From Sodiomyces alkalinus F11 (taxonomy: Eukaryota; Ascomycota; Sordariomycetes; Glomerellales; Plectosphaerellaceae), in contig NW_021167079.1 of assembly GCF_003711515.1 (NCBI RefSeq), positions 485,471 to 549,470 of the forward strand: a stretch of 64,000 nt of DNA, written 5' to 3'. Of the stretch, positions 9,771-21,503 are shown piece after piece. Under the pieces are notes generated by a model, which did no database searches, was not told the origin of the DNA, and saw only the letters and a program-made list of their open reading frames with translations. Position 1 is the first letter of the stretch, and the number at the start of each line of letters is the position of its first letter. Position numbers and translations under genes: made by a program.

Positions 9771-12700
9771 AGTTAGTCCTATCGCTGTCTTCATGGGACA
9801 CTCAAAGTTGACGTCTTGGCCCCCAAGACCCACGTTGAAAGTTCTGCGTTGCCGATGAGGCGTCTCTTTCGAAGGTGCATGGCGTGTACGAAAGTACGAT
9901 TAATACTTCGTACATAATACATAGATCCAGACCGTTATTGCCGCTCGCGTTAGTGCCTCCGACTCGCTCGTCTTCTGGACCTTCTGGGGATGGCTCCGGT
10001 ACAGGAAAGAGATCCTGGTGGTGACGGAGAGTGCCGGCGGCTACTGTCCAGCTTTCCCCATTTTGTCGCACGGCACGTTCTGCAGCTCCGAAGCATAATG
10101 GAGTGGAGTACTCAATGGAGTGACGCAGAGGCATCTGGCTGGCCAGCATATAGAAGGTAGCCAATTACCCCCGGTCCTTGCACGCACACAGTACCCACAT
10201 TGGCAGGCTAGCCCGGACCCCGGGATTGGGGCAGCAGTGCCAGAAACGGGCCGCGCTAACCAAAGTCAGATGAACCGCGGGATCTGTAGGGTGGGACCTG
10301 GCAAGGACTCGGCTTCGAAGGTTGCCCAGTACGTACTTTCGTAAAGTGCTTGGCCCGTTTAAGAAATCCGCCCTGCCCATCTTTCAAGTAAAGGAAGAGT
10401 CACGTTGGAGATCTCGCTACCGGCGCCACCGTCACGAGGATGCGCATGGGATTGAAAAGTGGACAATTCGGATAGTGCGTGCGTTGTAGTTGTACGAAGT
10501 ACACATCACGGGTTGGTCCCTCTGTGCCTCTGTGCATCAATACTGCTCGCACTAACAATTCAGCCGAAGCATCTCATTAATCTCATTAAACCCAGACTGG
10601 CCACCACCACCTACTGACGCCTGGTATTGGGATATTTATCGCATCGAACTCGGAGCTTCCGGGCGTATGTATATCGTGCCAATTAATATTGACTCGGCTT
10701 CCCTTCTCGTCTGGCAGTGGAAGGGTAAAAATGAAGAAGAAAGGGCCCAGTATACTTGGGGGGACGATCGATGGAATCTCTCATCCGGCGCCCCGATTGC
10801 CAGTGCAGAATAGCGACCATGCGTCTGGCTCCTCATCTGTATGTTGTACGTTGTATACATAGGTATCCGTAGTTTGGGAAGATACTTAGGCGGCTGTGAC
10901 ATTTGTAGGCCTGCGGGCGCTGTTGATATTACTCAAATAACTCCGATAGGGTTTGCCGAGGATGCCCATGCCATATGCTGCTCTCCTACCCGTCCGTCGA
11001 CGAGTTGTCCCAGTACATGTAGGATAGGATGCATTGGCGTCGAACTGGGGTGGCTCTTCGCATGCGGAGTTTAAGCGTTAGCTGTCATAGGTAGGAATAG
11101 ACAGAAACGGGAATTTTTGCGGTCTAATTGCGGAGCTTCTACGGAGTACAACGTAGATTCTCGAAGTCTTCCCCTGAGACCGAGTGCGGGGCCGACGGCT
11201 AGGGTCGATCATACTCGGAGAAGGAATGGGCCGAACAAGGGACAACCAGACGACGCCGGTGACTTGGTAATTAAAGGACAGCACTTGTGCGCTTTGGGCT
11301 CTTCTCTTTAGTCTCCGACGCGTGGGGAAAATGGAATGTACGTTGTACATACAGACGGGAAATCGAACACTGCCACGACGCCACGTCTGTGTGGGAACTA
11401 GGTAATAATTACTCGATGACTAGCTGATGGAGTTGGATTGGATATTGCAGACATTGTACGTACGAAGTATCATGGTGCGGGCGTCCATCGACTGATAACG
11501 AATGGAACGCCCGCAACTGGGACAACAAAAGTTCCCCACTCTCCTGCTCTACTTGGGAGTCGAAGAAAAAGTCAAAAAAAGACGACAAGTTTCTTTTTCT
11601 CCTTCTCCTTTTTTCCCCTCTTTGTTATTAGAATAGAAAAAGAAAAAAAAGAGCTTAGGCCACCTTGAGGGCTATGGTGTGGTGTCGAAGAACGACTCGG
11701 TGAGCTCTCCGAGTGGTTCAATCATTTACCCACTAACTAAATACATACCTATCCATCGAGTGTCTCCCTCTTGCAGCGTCCCTAGCGAGTATGTAAGACC
11801 AAGTATCGTCCTATGCGTTCTGAGGTGTGAAGCCATCATCGGAGGTCTTGAGACGATTGTTATGCGTTAAATGCACGACAAAAGGACCCGGCGTGACTTT
11901 CACTGTTACATACCCGACACGTGTGCCCGGCCGGGCATATGCAAGCAGGCAACCTGTAGGTAATTACTGGTGTTCAGACGGAGTGCGGAGTACAGGGTAT
12001 CCGTGCCAAGGAAGGGTGACTTTTTTACTCCGTAGCGGATGTTGACACCCGCCACAGCCCCTCTCTAACTACCTTACCTACGGAGAAGTTACCACAACCC
12101 GACCGTTGCGGGCCTTCCAGGTCATTCTGGTTCGTTCCACCTTCTATGCTTATACTACTGAGTATATAGGCCCGAACCAACCGTTCCTTGCCCAACGAGA
12201 GGTGTCACAACCCTACCATGCGGAAGTATGCAAATTGTTGTTATTATCCGTATTGAAGTGCCATAAATTGGAAGTGAGTCGACGTCGAACACGAAATACT
12301 TTGTAAAGCATCATTTCGTGCGGTGACGGACAATCAAGTGCACGACGTAAGTACTCGCGAGTCCCGTGACCCCACCTCACCTGAATTTGCGACACGATCA
12401 TTCGGCCGAGTCGTTACTACATTCGTGGAACCCATCAGACCTCAATCTGTCCGCGACAACAGCTTGGGACGCTAACTCCCTGTAATTTTGACCGTACGAG
12501 TACGAGGCTTCGGCACTTCAACAAGCAAGGCCCAAGAGCGACGACAGTCCATAGCGCTAGTAGGACTAGGGATACAACGAACGGACAGGAAGGAGGTATC
12601 CAATGACACCTATATTGAGTGCCTATTATTTACCTACCTTGCCTACTCGGTAGGTCCCGTGTCGTACGGAGAAAGTCGTACGGAGACGGCCATCTGTCAT

Positions 12701-15700
12701 CCTTGTGGCGTGTGGAGATATGTAGATTCGCAGCAATACAGGCATATATGAACTGCGGCGGAACTGGTTCTGATGAAACAGCTGGCCTTTGCGATCACGT
12801 GGAGCTTGGAAACTAGTACTTCGTACAGAGCCCAGTAAGAAATTCACGTAAGAAGGCATAATAATGTGGAATATGACGGAGATGATTGGTAATTGAAGTG
12901 GGAATAAAAAAGTAAAAAGCCCCCCGCCGTCAAGCACAAGGGGAACGCAACTCCCGCCCAGATGATCGGTTGATTGCGTGCCAGAGTCACGCGTGGTTCC
13001 GACAGGGTCAGGGCTCCACCTCCCACAATGGCGCAGTATTTTGGCGATGTTGTACGTGTAATACTTCGTACGTTCCCGTCCTCCGTACAACGTAGGAAGT
13101 ACGTCAGCCTTTTCTTTATTTACTTTCTCACTTGGTAAAGTCTTAGTACTAGATAGGCAGTGGCACCCATACCCACTGCGAAGTATTATTCGATCCAAGC
13201 AACTCCATGATTCCAAGCCTCATTCGAATGTCACGGGCCTCGATGTGTCCTTAGCCAGATCCACGAGCTTTGTCTTATATTATGCGAAATTGAATATTGA
13301 TCCCGGAGAATTTCAATGTGGCCGACTTCGGACACGGAAGGACTAAAAGATGACCCAACCTCGTCCCGTTCCTTTCGGATTCGCTTGTTTTACCGAGTCC
13401 CATTTTGCTCAAAGTATGTAGCTAACGGTCCACCATGGAATTAATCTGGTTGCACGGTTCAAGTCCCAACGAATTGGGTGCAGACGGTCACGGACCACCA
13501 ATATGAGGCCACGAAGGCGGAGCCTAGGTACTGTGTGTAGGTACCATGTATATCGTCCCTTCAGGGCACTCTCCAAGGCCAAAATAACGTAGCAAGTACA
13601 TGTCAGTGACGTCTCATATCTGGTTTGGTGTATGCGGGAAAGCGAGGCGGTTATCACTACACATGATAGGTAGGCGCAGGCGTGATTGCTTGCCTGCAAT
13701 TCCGGAGAACGGCAATGCGATGAATCGAGTTCCCGAAGAAGGTAGGTAGAGAAAATCAAGGAAAAGAGGGGGGAACCTGCGCACGGCCCTGCCAAAAACC
13801 TTCAGATGACGAAAAAGAAAATAGATGAGACGAAAGAGGTTTGCAGATTGCGCTGATCGCGACGCTGCACCTTTTCTTTCTTTGCAGCCGACCCTCCCCC
13901 AATCCCTGTCAGTCCCTGTGAGCATCCCACATGAAATCCCACTTTCATGGCCGGGGTGCGTGGAGATTTTCAGGGGCAAGGGTCAGACGTCTACCTTGGG
14001 TACATTAGAACAACTTATGTATGTACCCACCACGCGGTGACATGAGTGACATGAGCTCATTACCTTAACCTTACGGAGGCGACGCCGAACAATTCGCGCT
14101 AATTACTACCAGGTACTTAGAAGGCAAGGCTTGCGACGTCCATCCGCCGCGAACGAAGTACGGATACTACCCTCCCCGTACACCTGCCAGGGCAAACCTC
14201 AAATTTGTCCTCGCTTTTTTTATTTTTATTTTATTTTTTACCTTCTCTCTGTCGATATACGTAGTAAGGATAAATAGGGAGAAAAGGAAGAAGAAAAGAA
14301 AGACCTCCTTTTACGAGCAGGTCAATCCAGATGGATCCATCCTGAAGATTTCCCATTTCGGATGACAGCAGCCTTTGTTAGTCACACTCGAGAAATACTT
14401 CGTACTAAGAGTCATTCCAGGCAACCAGCAACGAGTAACAGAGCAACAAGCACTAAGAAGCGCAAGGCAACCCACGCGCGTGAATGACCAACTTCCCATG
14501 CAGATATATACATACATACATATATATTTAGACAGAGGTTGCAGTGAATGTATAGAATCTGCAATAGGAAAGCTTATTATTAAAAATCTTTTCAAGAAAA
14601 AAGCCCTTTTCAGGAGATATATCCAAAGGCTCCGCGTTGCTTATTATGCAATGCAAAGTATATACATTAGCACCGTCACCTTGGATGTGTTAGTGATATT
14701 GACCTCCCCGACAAATCTTCAGGGGTACCCGGTCTCGGGCCCACGAAGTACACGTGTACCGGTAGATACCTCCGTACATATGTGCTGAGGGACGGAGCAA
14801 TTCCGGTGGGCACATAGCGGGATACAGACAGCCACCGCCACCCAGATCGCCCTTGGCCCCCCTATTACCTTCTTTCCTTTTCGTCTCTTCTTTTTTTTCC
14901 CCTCTTTTTCTTTTCTTTTTCTTTTCCCGCCCATCTCCCTCACTATCTGTAACAGAAATGATGTCATTGCCCACTGCTTCCTTCGAACTGATGGTGGGCT
15001 TCGACGCACAGCTTGCATCACTAGATATATTGGAGGAGCACTCTAGTGACACTTTTCAGACTTGACGTGTTTTCACTGCCCTGGTTGCCCAGGGATCTCG
15101 CCCCGGCGGACCGCACGAGGCAAGGCATCCTGTCCTTTGACAGAATGACACTGATGCAACTAGCACCCGAGGACGGATATTCCCCAGGACTCGCGGCGGT
15201 CTTCTGGCATGGCCTCGCGCGTAAACGGCCCGGGGAATACCACAGTCAGGATCTCACACCTTTGCTCTCTCCGCCCAAACGCCTTGATTATGCGGCCATA
15301 TAACACGTCCTTTATAGCCCCTCCAGCGATCGTCGTCTGGGGGTTTGACCGATCGTTTCGATGTCAGTGGTCCGAAGGGGGGCGGAGTCGGATAACCAGG
15401 ACCTTTGCAGATAACCAGTCACCATGAGTAAACCCACAAGAAAACAGAGTGAGTGATGGGTCAAGTCAGGGAATCACTACGGAGTGCGTCTCGGGATTAT
15501 TATTATGACGGAACAACAGAGACTTAGAGACTTGGTTGGATTGTGAAGCCAGGGATTGGTCGAGTTTGACAGACTGCCGCTGAAAACATATGTGCCGATG
15601 ATATAAGACAATTACGTACACAGGGATGGAGTGCAGGAAGAAGAGACTAATCCTTGACCACAACATCTCGACGCCATTCAAATGGAAGCGCCTTGTTCTA

Positions 15701-15873
15701 GTTGACAGAGGCAAAAAGAAGAAAATGACACTGCCTGACGAGATGCTTGGCAACTAAACGCCGCCCCTACAACTTCTTCCGTATCTGCCTGTTATTGACT
15801 TTTTCAAATTGCCAATACTGGGAACCACGGGCTTTGAAAAAGAGACAAGGGCAAAAGCGCCTGTGACGTTCTC
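9771..15873. other. Gene-poor intergenic tract left of the Lon gene
   Basis: No gene can be supported over 6 kb. Base composition returns to near the window norm. Copies of TACGAAGTA, TACTTCGTA and TACGGAGTA recur (for example 10493 and 12817). T- and A-rich runs occur at 11570-11650, 14215-14240 and 14880-14930. Minus-strand 12626-13216 and plus-strand 14375-14788 are open frames with atypical composition and no recognisable domain. The tract from about 15430 is likely Lon 3' UTR and downstream spacer. Confidence 0.5.
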
Positions 15874-18800
15874 TCATAGGCGACTTTCGATCGCCACATA
15901 ATGTTCCAGGCCTGGCCACTGTGAATCGGGCCAGACGAGCCGGACGGCCTCCCAGATGTGACTAGATGGCGAGGGAGACAACGAATGTCAGTAACAACGG
16001 CTAAAGGGGCGCCCGAGTGGGGGCAGAAGGGGTTGAGATGTGAGAATAAGCGTCGGGGACAATATATGCATACCTGACGTGGAGGATCTCAAGCCCGTCC
16101 TTAACCTCCTGGGGAAGGTCCCTGACGTCCTTGCGATTTTGCGCCGGCAGCAGCACAGTTTTGACTCCTGCCCGCATGGCGCCGATGAGCTTCTCCTTAA
16201 TGCCACCAACAGCAGTGACCCGACCACGGAGAGAAATTTCGCCCTAGATAATGTCACGTTAGACAAAAGAAACCGGATATGCAACGCGGGGGATGTTCAC
16301 GGGAGAGAAATGGGAGAGAAATCAAAACTTACGGTCATGGCCATAGTAGGGGGCACAGGCTTGCCAGAAAAGAGAGAAATCAAAGCGATAGCCTGGGCGA
16401 TACCGCTGCTAGGACCATCCTTGGGAATCGAACCAGACGGGCAATGTACGTGGATGCTCCGGTCCTTCATGATGTTGACGGAAGGTTCCGAAGTCAAGCC
16501 GAGCTCGAAGGCGTGGGCTTTGACCCAAGTGAGAGCCACCTCAACGCTCTCCTTGAGCACGTCGCCCAGCTTCCCGGTAAGCTGCAGACGGCCGTCGCCG
16601 GGCATGTCGGCCACTTCAATGAAGAGGATGCTCCCGTTCCCACCAGAGCTGTAGGCGACCAAGCCGGTGACTATACCCGGACGGCTGGTCTTCTCGGCGA
16701 TTTCTTCCTCGAACTTCTCGATGCCCAGGATCGCTTCAACGTCGTCCACCGTCAACTGCGGCCTGTACGACTCGAGTTGTCCGCCATCTTTGGCCTCGGC
16801 GAACTCGACCGCCTTGGCACGGCAGACGGAACCTATCTCGCGTTCCAGGTTCCGGACCCCCGACTCCCGCGTGTAAGACTCGATGATCTTGGACACGACT
16901 TCCGGGCTGAAGGTGATCTGGTCCTCGGAGAGGCCGTTGACCCGGACCTGCTTGGGCACGAGGTGCTGCATGGCAATGTGTCGTTTCTCAAGTGTGGTGT
17001 AACCTGGTAGGTAGATGGTCTCCATGCGATCTAGAAGCGGCGCCGGGATGGTATCGAGACTATTGGCCGTCGCAATGAAGAGGACTTTGCTCAGGTCGAT
17101 GGGCATGCTGACGTAGTGGTCGGTGAACGTGCTGTTCTGCTCCGGGTCCAACACCTCGAGCATGGCCGCCGACGGATCACCGTGCATGTTGGACATGCCC
17201 AGCTTGTCAATCTCGTCCAGGAGGAAGACCGGATTCGCCACCCCGACCTTCCGCAGGCCCTGCACAATCAGCCCGGGCATAGCAGCTACGTAGGTTCGGC
17301 GATGGCCGCGAATCTCGGCTTCGTCTCGCACACCGCCCAGGGAAATCCTGTGAAACTTCCTGCCGAGCGCGGTTGCTATTGACTTGGCCAGACTTGTCTT
17401 TCCGACGCCTGGTGGACCCACAAGGAGCATGATGGGTGACTTGTCGGTCATGCGACGAGACTTGAGGGCCTCTAACTTGACAAGGGAATTGGACTTGTCG
17501 CCCGCCGATGTCCGCTGATCAGGGGAGACAGGGGAGTCTTCGGCGGCTTCGTTTTCGTGGGCGTCTGGGGTAGCGGCAGCTTCCTCCTCAACCTTCTTGA
17601 TCTGCTCGTCGACTTCGTCGTTGACGGATTGCTTGAGCCTCAGAACCGCAAGGTACTCCACGAGTCTCTTCTTGACCTTGTCCAAGCCGTAATGGTCTTG
17701 GTCTAGCTGCTTCCGGGCCCTGACCAGTGTATCGGGTCCCAGGCGGTCCTCGGTCACCGCGGACCAGGGGATTTCCGCGAGAACGTCGAGCCAGGTCCTC
17801 GTGACCTGGTATTCCTGATTCCCTGGCATCACCTTCTTGAGCCGCCGAAGCTCCCTGTCCGCCAGCTTGGCAGCTTCTGGAGGGAGCCTGGCAGCGTCGA
17901 TCTTCTTGCGCAGCTCGTCTAGCTCGTTCGGCTCCTGGTCGTCGTCCTGTTCGGCGCCCATACCGTTGGAGGCGCCGGGTGGGAAAAAGCCGTTGGCGGG
18001 CAAGGGGACGCCATTGGGACGAGACCGTTGCCTGAATTGTGGCAGCTTATCCAGCACTTGGATAGGTACGGTCGTGATGGACGTGATTTTGAAGTTGTTC
18101 CTGATTCCCCCGACTTGCCGATCTAGCAGCTCAATGACCTTCGCGAGGCGGACTTTGACGTCAAGAGCAGCGAGGACCTCGAGTTTCTGTTCATAGGATG
18201 CCTCAACGAGGTTGGCCATGAAGTCGGCGAGAGAACTCGCATCCTGAACTTCCTTTTTCATGATGAACGTCTCGAGTCGTCGGATGAGGAGGGGAGAGAT
18301 TCCGGGATTCTCGGCGGAGCGGGGCACGGGAAGGAGGGACGAAACGCGCAGGGCGAGTACCAGTTCGCGGGACCGGAGCTTGAGAAGCGAGAACAGTTCT
18401 TGGACCTGCTGATCCATCGCGACTATGTGTCCGCAGAGGAGAAAAACACCCCCTTTGGTATCAGTACTGGTAAACGACAAGGGGAGGGGATCAAATCAAG
18501 AAAACGGATCTGACAGGGCCAGAAGGCCGTAAACATATCATGTACGCACCTTGTTCAGGGAAGTGCTTCACTTTCGCCTCGAAATACGGACGCTCCTGGG
18601 TGATCTTCTCGACACGGACCCTCGAAACGCCCTCGACGCGTAGGGCAAACTCGGCAGTACCGCGGCCTTCGATGCCGGTGATACGAGCGGCGACGCCATA
18701 GTTGTAGAGGTCGGCCTTGGTCGCGGTAGCCGGGTCTACGTGCTTAATCTGGGACTCGTCTATGGGCTCGCCGTTGTTGATGAGCAGCTGGCCGTTGGTG

Positions 18801-19018
18801 CCAACGAAGGGCGAGGCGACGGGGACGCAGGCTATGGGGACATTGTCGACGCGCTCGTTGGGGCCAGCCGATGCGGCGCGAGTGTAGACGTTGGCGAGAA
18901 GAGCTGGGATGTCGGGGCGGGAGGCAGAGACGGGGATGCGCTGGGTAATGCCGGGAAGAAGGACAGTACCGCGTGCGAGGGGTATTACGGGAAGAGAGAC
19001 TGCTTTTTGCGGCGCCAT
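15874..19018 (-). CDS. Lon protease homologue 2, peroxisomal
   Basis: ATP-dependent serine protease of the peroxisomal matrix, degrading damaged or unassembled matrix proteins. Exons are 19018-18550, 18422-16333, 16243-16074 and 15961-15874, total 2,817 nt (938 aa), with introns of 127, 89 and 112 nt. The N-terminal LON domain starts [17 protein letters not shown]. An AAA+ module carries Walker [10 protein letters not shown] and Walker B VFLLDEID. The protease domain has catalytic Ser in PKDGPSSG (about residue 828) and Lys in GGIKEKLIG (about 869). The protein ends S-R-L, a type 1 peroxisomal targeting signal, and lacks an obvious mitochondrial presequence. This separates it from mitochondrial Pim1. 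An upstream in-frame ATG at 19108 would add 30 residues, but 19018 matches the family N-terminus better. It is divergent from the DUF202 gene about 1.2 kb away, with GATA-type sites between. Confidence 0.93.
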
Positions 19019-20195
19019 CGATGGATGGATGGTTGGTCCACGGAGCAGGGAGTTCAGTCGGTCGGTCGATTGGTTGCTCAGTGGTCTTGTCGCGGATGAA
19101 GAGGTCACGGCTCGGGAGAGGCGTGACGGAGGTGCTGTCGCTGTGGTTGGTCAATAATGTAATTATTTTGAATAAAGAAAGAAGGCGCAAGTACTAAAGT
19201 TGAATATGAATAGCTTTCGTTTTGAAGTGTGGTTAAAGTGGGTTCAGGGGAGAGTCGAGATGAAGTTCAGTTTCGATGTCGGAAGTTGCGTTGAGGAATA
19301 GGTCGGGATAGAGACCAGACTGGAGGACTGGAGCAGGGGATAAATTAGTGGATAGTAGCCGCAGCCGGGGGTGTGGTTTTAGTGGGGGGCGGCTGGAAAT
19401 GAGCCTTGTGATGGTCGAGGATTGGTTTGCATTGGCATCTGATACCTGGCTGTGGGGATCTAGGTCCGATAAGGCGTATCGATAAACTTATCAGTGCCGA
19501 GGCAAACCTGGACAAGGTCTCTTCCCGTCTGTCAACCACACCCATGCCGGCTAAGAGCAAGTACCGTAGAAACTGCTCGAACCTTAAGGTACCTTACGCT
19601 TCCTTAGAAGTACTCCGTAATGCTTCGTGCTTTTTCTCTTGGTCTATTTTCTTGGACACAACGGGTCAGACGTTACCTTCATATAGCATGACCGAGGTGG
19701 CAAAACGCAATGTACCTTGATTCCATATTTTTTACATTACCTACCTTATCCAGAGTAAGGTACCTAGTACAAAGTTTGAAGCACAGCGCAATGTCCTGAG
19801 GTACGCCGTTGCTGATGTACATCCTAAGGTACCTAGGTATCTTAACTCCGTACCTGTAGGTACTTTCTTAGCGCTGGGACTTGTCAACTTGTAACTGACC
19901 GACCTCCCAGGTTGTCTGTAGCATTACGCAATGTTCATAACTGTAACCTCACTGAGGTACACCGTATATACCAACAAGAAGTTATCCGCGTTTGCCTGGC
20001 GTCCTTCTACCAATTCTGCTATGCCCGTCCTGTGAGCTTTACCCGTAATACACCGCAAGATCATCTACAGGACCACGGTCACTTCAATCGCAGGCCCGTT
20101 GATTGATCAGGCGTTTATGTTCTAGTCTAGCACAGGGTCTGCCGGGGGTTTCCTATTCCAACAGAGCCCGCGAGCCGCGGCTTCAGGGGTCAATC
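19019..20195. other. Intergenic region between divergent Lon and DUF202 genes
   Basis: Contains both promoters. A GATA-factor-like cluster sits at 19467-19494. From about 19590 to 19870 the DNA is full of AGGTACCT-, TACTCCGTA- and CTTAGG-type short palindromic words. No gene is seen. Confidence 0.6.
19467..19494. promoter_or_regulatory. Cluster of three GATA-factor-like sites
   Basis: CGATAAG (19467-19473), CGATAAA (19480-19486) and CTTATCAG (19487-19494, TGATAAG on the other strand) lie within 28 bp, about 450 bp upstream of the Lon start. HGATAR is the binding consensus of fungal GATA regulators such as AreA/Nit2. Function here is inferred only from clustering. Confidence 0.4.
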
Positions 20196-21250
20196 ATGGC
20201 CGACGGCCATATTGACGATGAAGATCTAACTGCAGCCCCGGCGACAAGTTGCCTGCCTTTCCAATCATCGACTCTATGCAGACCTGTCTCTGTCGACCAG
20301 CCGGGGTGAGTGATGAGCCTTGCGATGTATTTCTTACACTCTCGTCCGCGAACCTCACCCGTGTATTCAGCACTTTATATCTTGTCCTCCGTCTTTTTGA
20401 CACATCACCTAGGCTACCGCCGACAAGATTCTGGACCTGGCCCTTTGGGTCCCTCCTCTTCGAGAACGAAACGAGCGATGCGCGCGACCATTGTGCCCCC
20501 AAGCCTTGTTCGTCCTATCCTCGGCATCTCCCTTCACTCAGTCTTTTCCCGCCTACAACAAGGGCCAGGCGTTGTGTCTCTCCCTGGGTTGTCTCCATGG
20601 AGTGAGCCAGCAAATCCCATGAGCGTGGGCGACTCGAAATGGCTGCTCTCATCCCGCCCATTCTACCTGTTGCCATCTTTGCTCACACAATATGCGACTA
20701 TAGCTTTCTTGTCCTATCTCCGCCTCTCCATCTACATGTCGGTCGTATCAGTTGCCATTGTTCTCTCCTTCCATCTCAAAAACCAGCCAAGCGAGCTTGA
20801 GCTTCGGATGGCCAGGCCATTAGGCGCTACCTTCTGGGCCCTCTCTGTTTGTTGCTTGTTCCTCGGAGTTGGGAACTACGTCAGTAAGTCTTGAGTCTGG
20901 TTCTGGTTCTATTCCGCACAGGGTGTTTTTGACGCCCTGCAGGGTCCGATTGATCGAGACGAAGCATCGCTGACGCTTGACGCTTTGTGTGTCAAGAAAC
21001 CGTAAACAAATATGGCAGGAAAGCCGCCATTGTCCAGACGGGGTGGAGGACGCAGCTGGTGCGTATTATCATCTCCCTTCATCTTCGATTTTTGTCTTAT
21101 TACCCCTATCCTGTCCTCTTCTTCTGCAAGTCCACTAACTCTTTCATTCTCACCGGCTAGGTCTTGACCATCGTGGCAATGAGCATCGTGGGGACGTGCA
21201 TCGTCCTCCTAATCATCGCCAAGATCGGCGCACATGGAAGCACCCCATGA
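20196..21250 (+). CDS. DUF202 family small membrane protein
   Basis: Exon 1 is 20196-20305 (starts MADGHIDDEDL). Exon 2 starts at 20413 and encodes FGSLLFENETSDARDHCA, ending near 20500. Exon 3 ends at 20883 and carries FLSYLRLSIYMSVVSVA and LELRMARPLG. Exon 4 is 20997-21058 (KTVNKYGRKAAIVQTGW) and exon 5 is 21161-21250, ending AHGSTP. Three hydrophobic segments (YMSVVSVAIVLSF, FWALSVCCLFLGVG, VLTIVAMSIVGTCIVLLII) are characteristic of the family. Fungal relatives include vacuolar or plasma-membrane proteins, and the budding yeast transporter chaperone Vtc1 shares this fold. The molecular role of this member is unknown. The exon 2/3 junction is unresolved: the usual ANER motif after DHC is not found in the intervening DNA. 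The acceptor is probably the CTATAG before CTTTCTTG (about 20696). Confidence 0.8.
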
Positions 21251-21503
21251 CTAAGTACCATTACCCTACCTATCTAGCCTATACCAACGTGGAAATTTCA
21301 GCTTCCCGTTCTTCAGGCCCGTATCATGAGGATGTTTGATTTATTTTGTTGTTCCCATGTCCCAGTTTTGATATGTCTGCGTAACGGTGATGGGCGCTTC
21401 AAAAACAGCCCAAGGGTATCCGAAAGAGAAAGGAAAAAGAATTGGCCATACATACAAAGCACAGACGGCAGCGCAATCTGTCCATTCATGAAACATAAAG
21501 CAT

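Noticed and set aside
12626..13216. 196-codon minus-strand frame
   Set aside because: Atypical composition, contains the intergenic palindromes, and no family resemblance.
13440..13480. GGTTCAAGTCCC, resembling a tRNA T-arm
   Set aside because: No matching acceptor stem, D-arm or anticodon arm could be folded around it.
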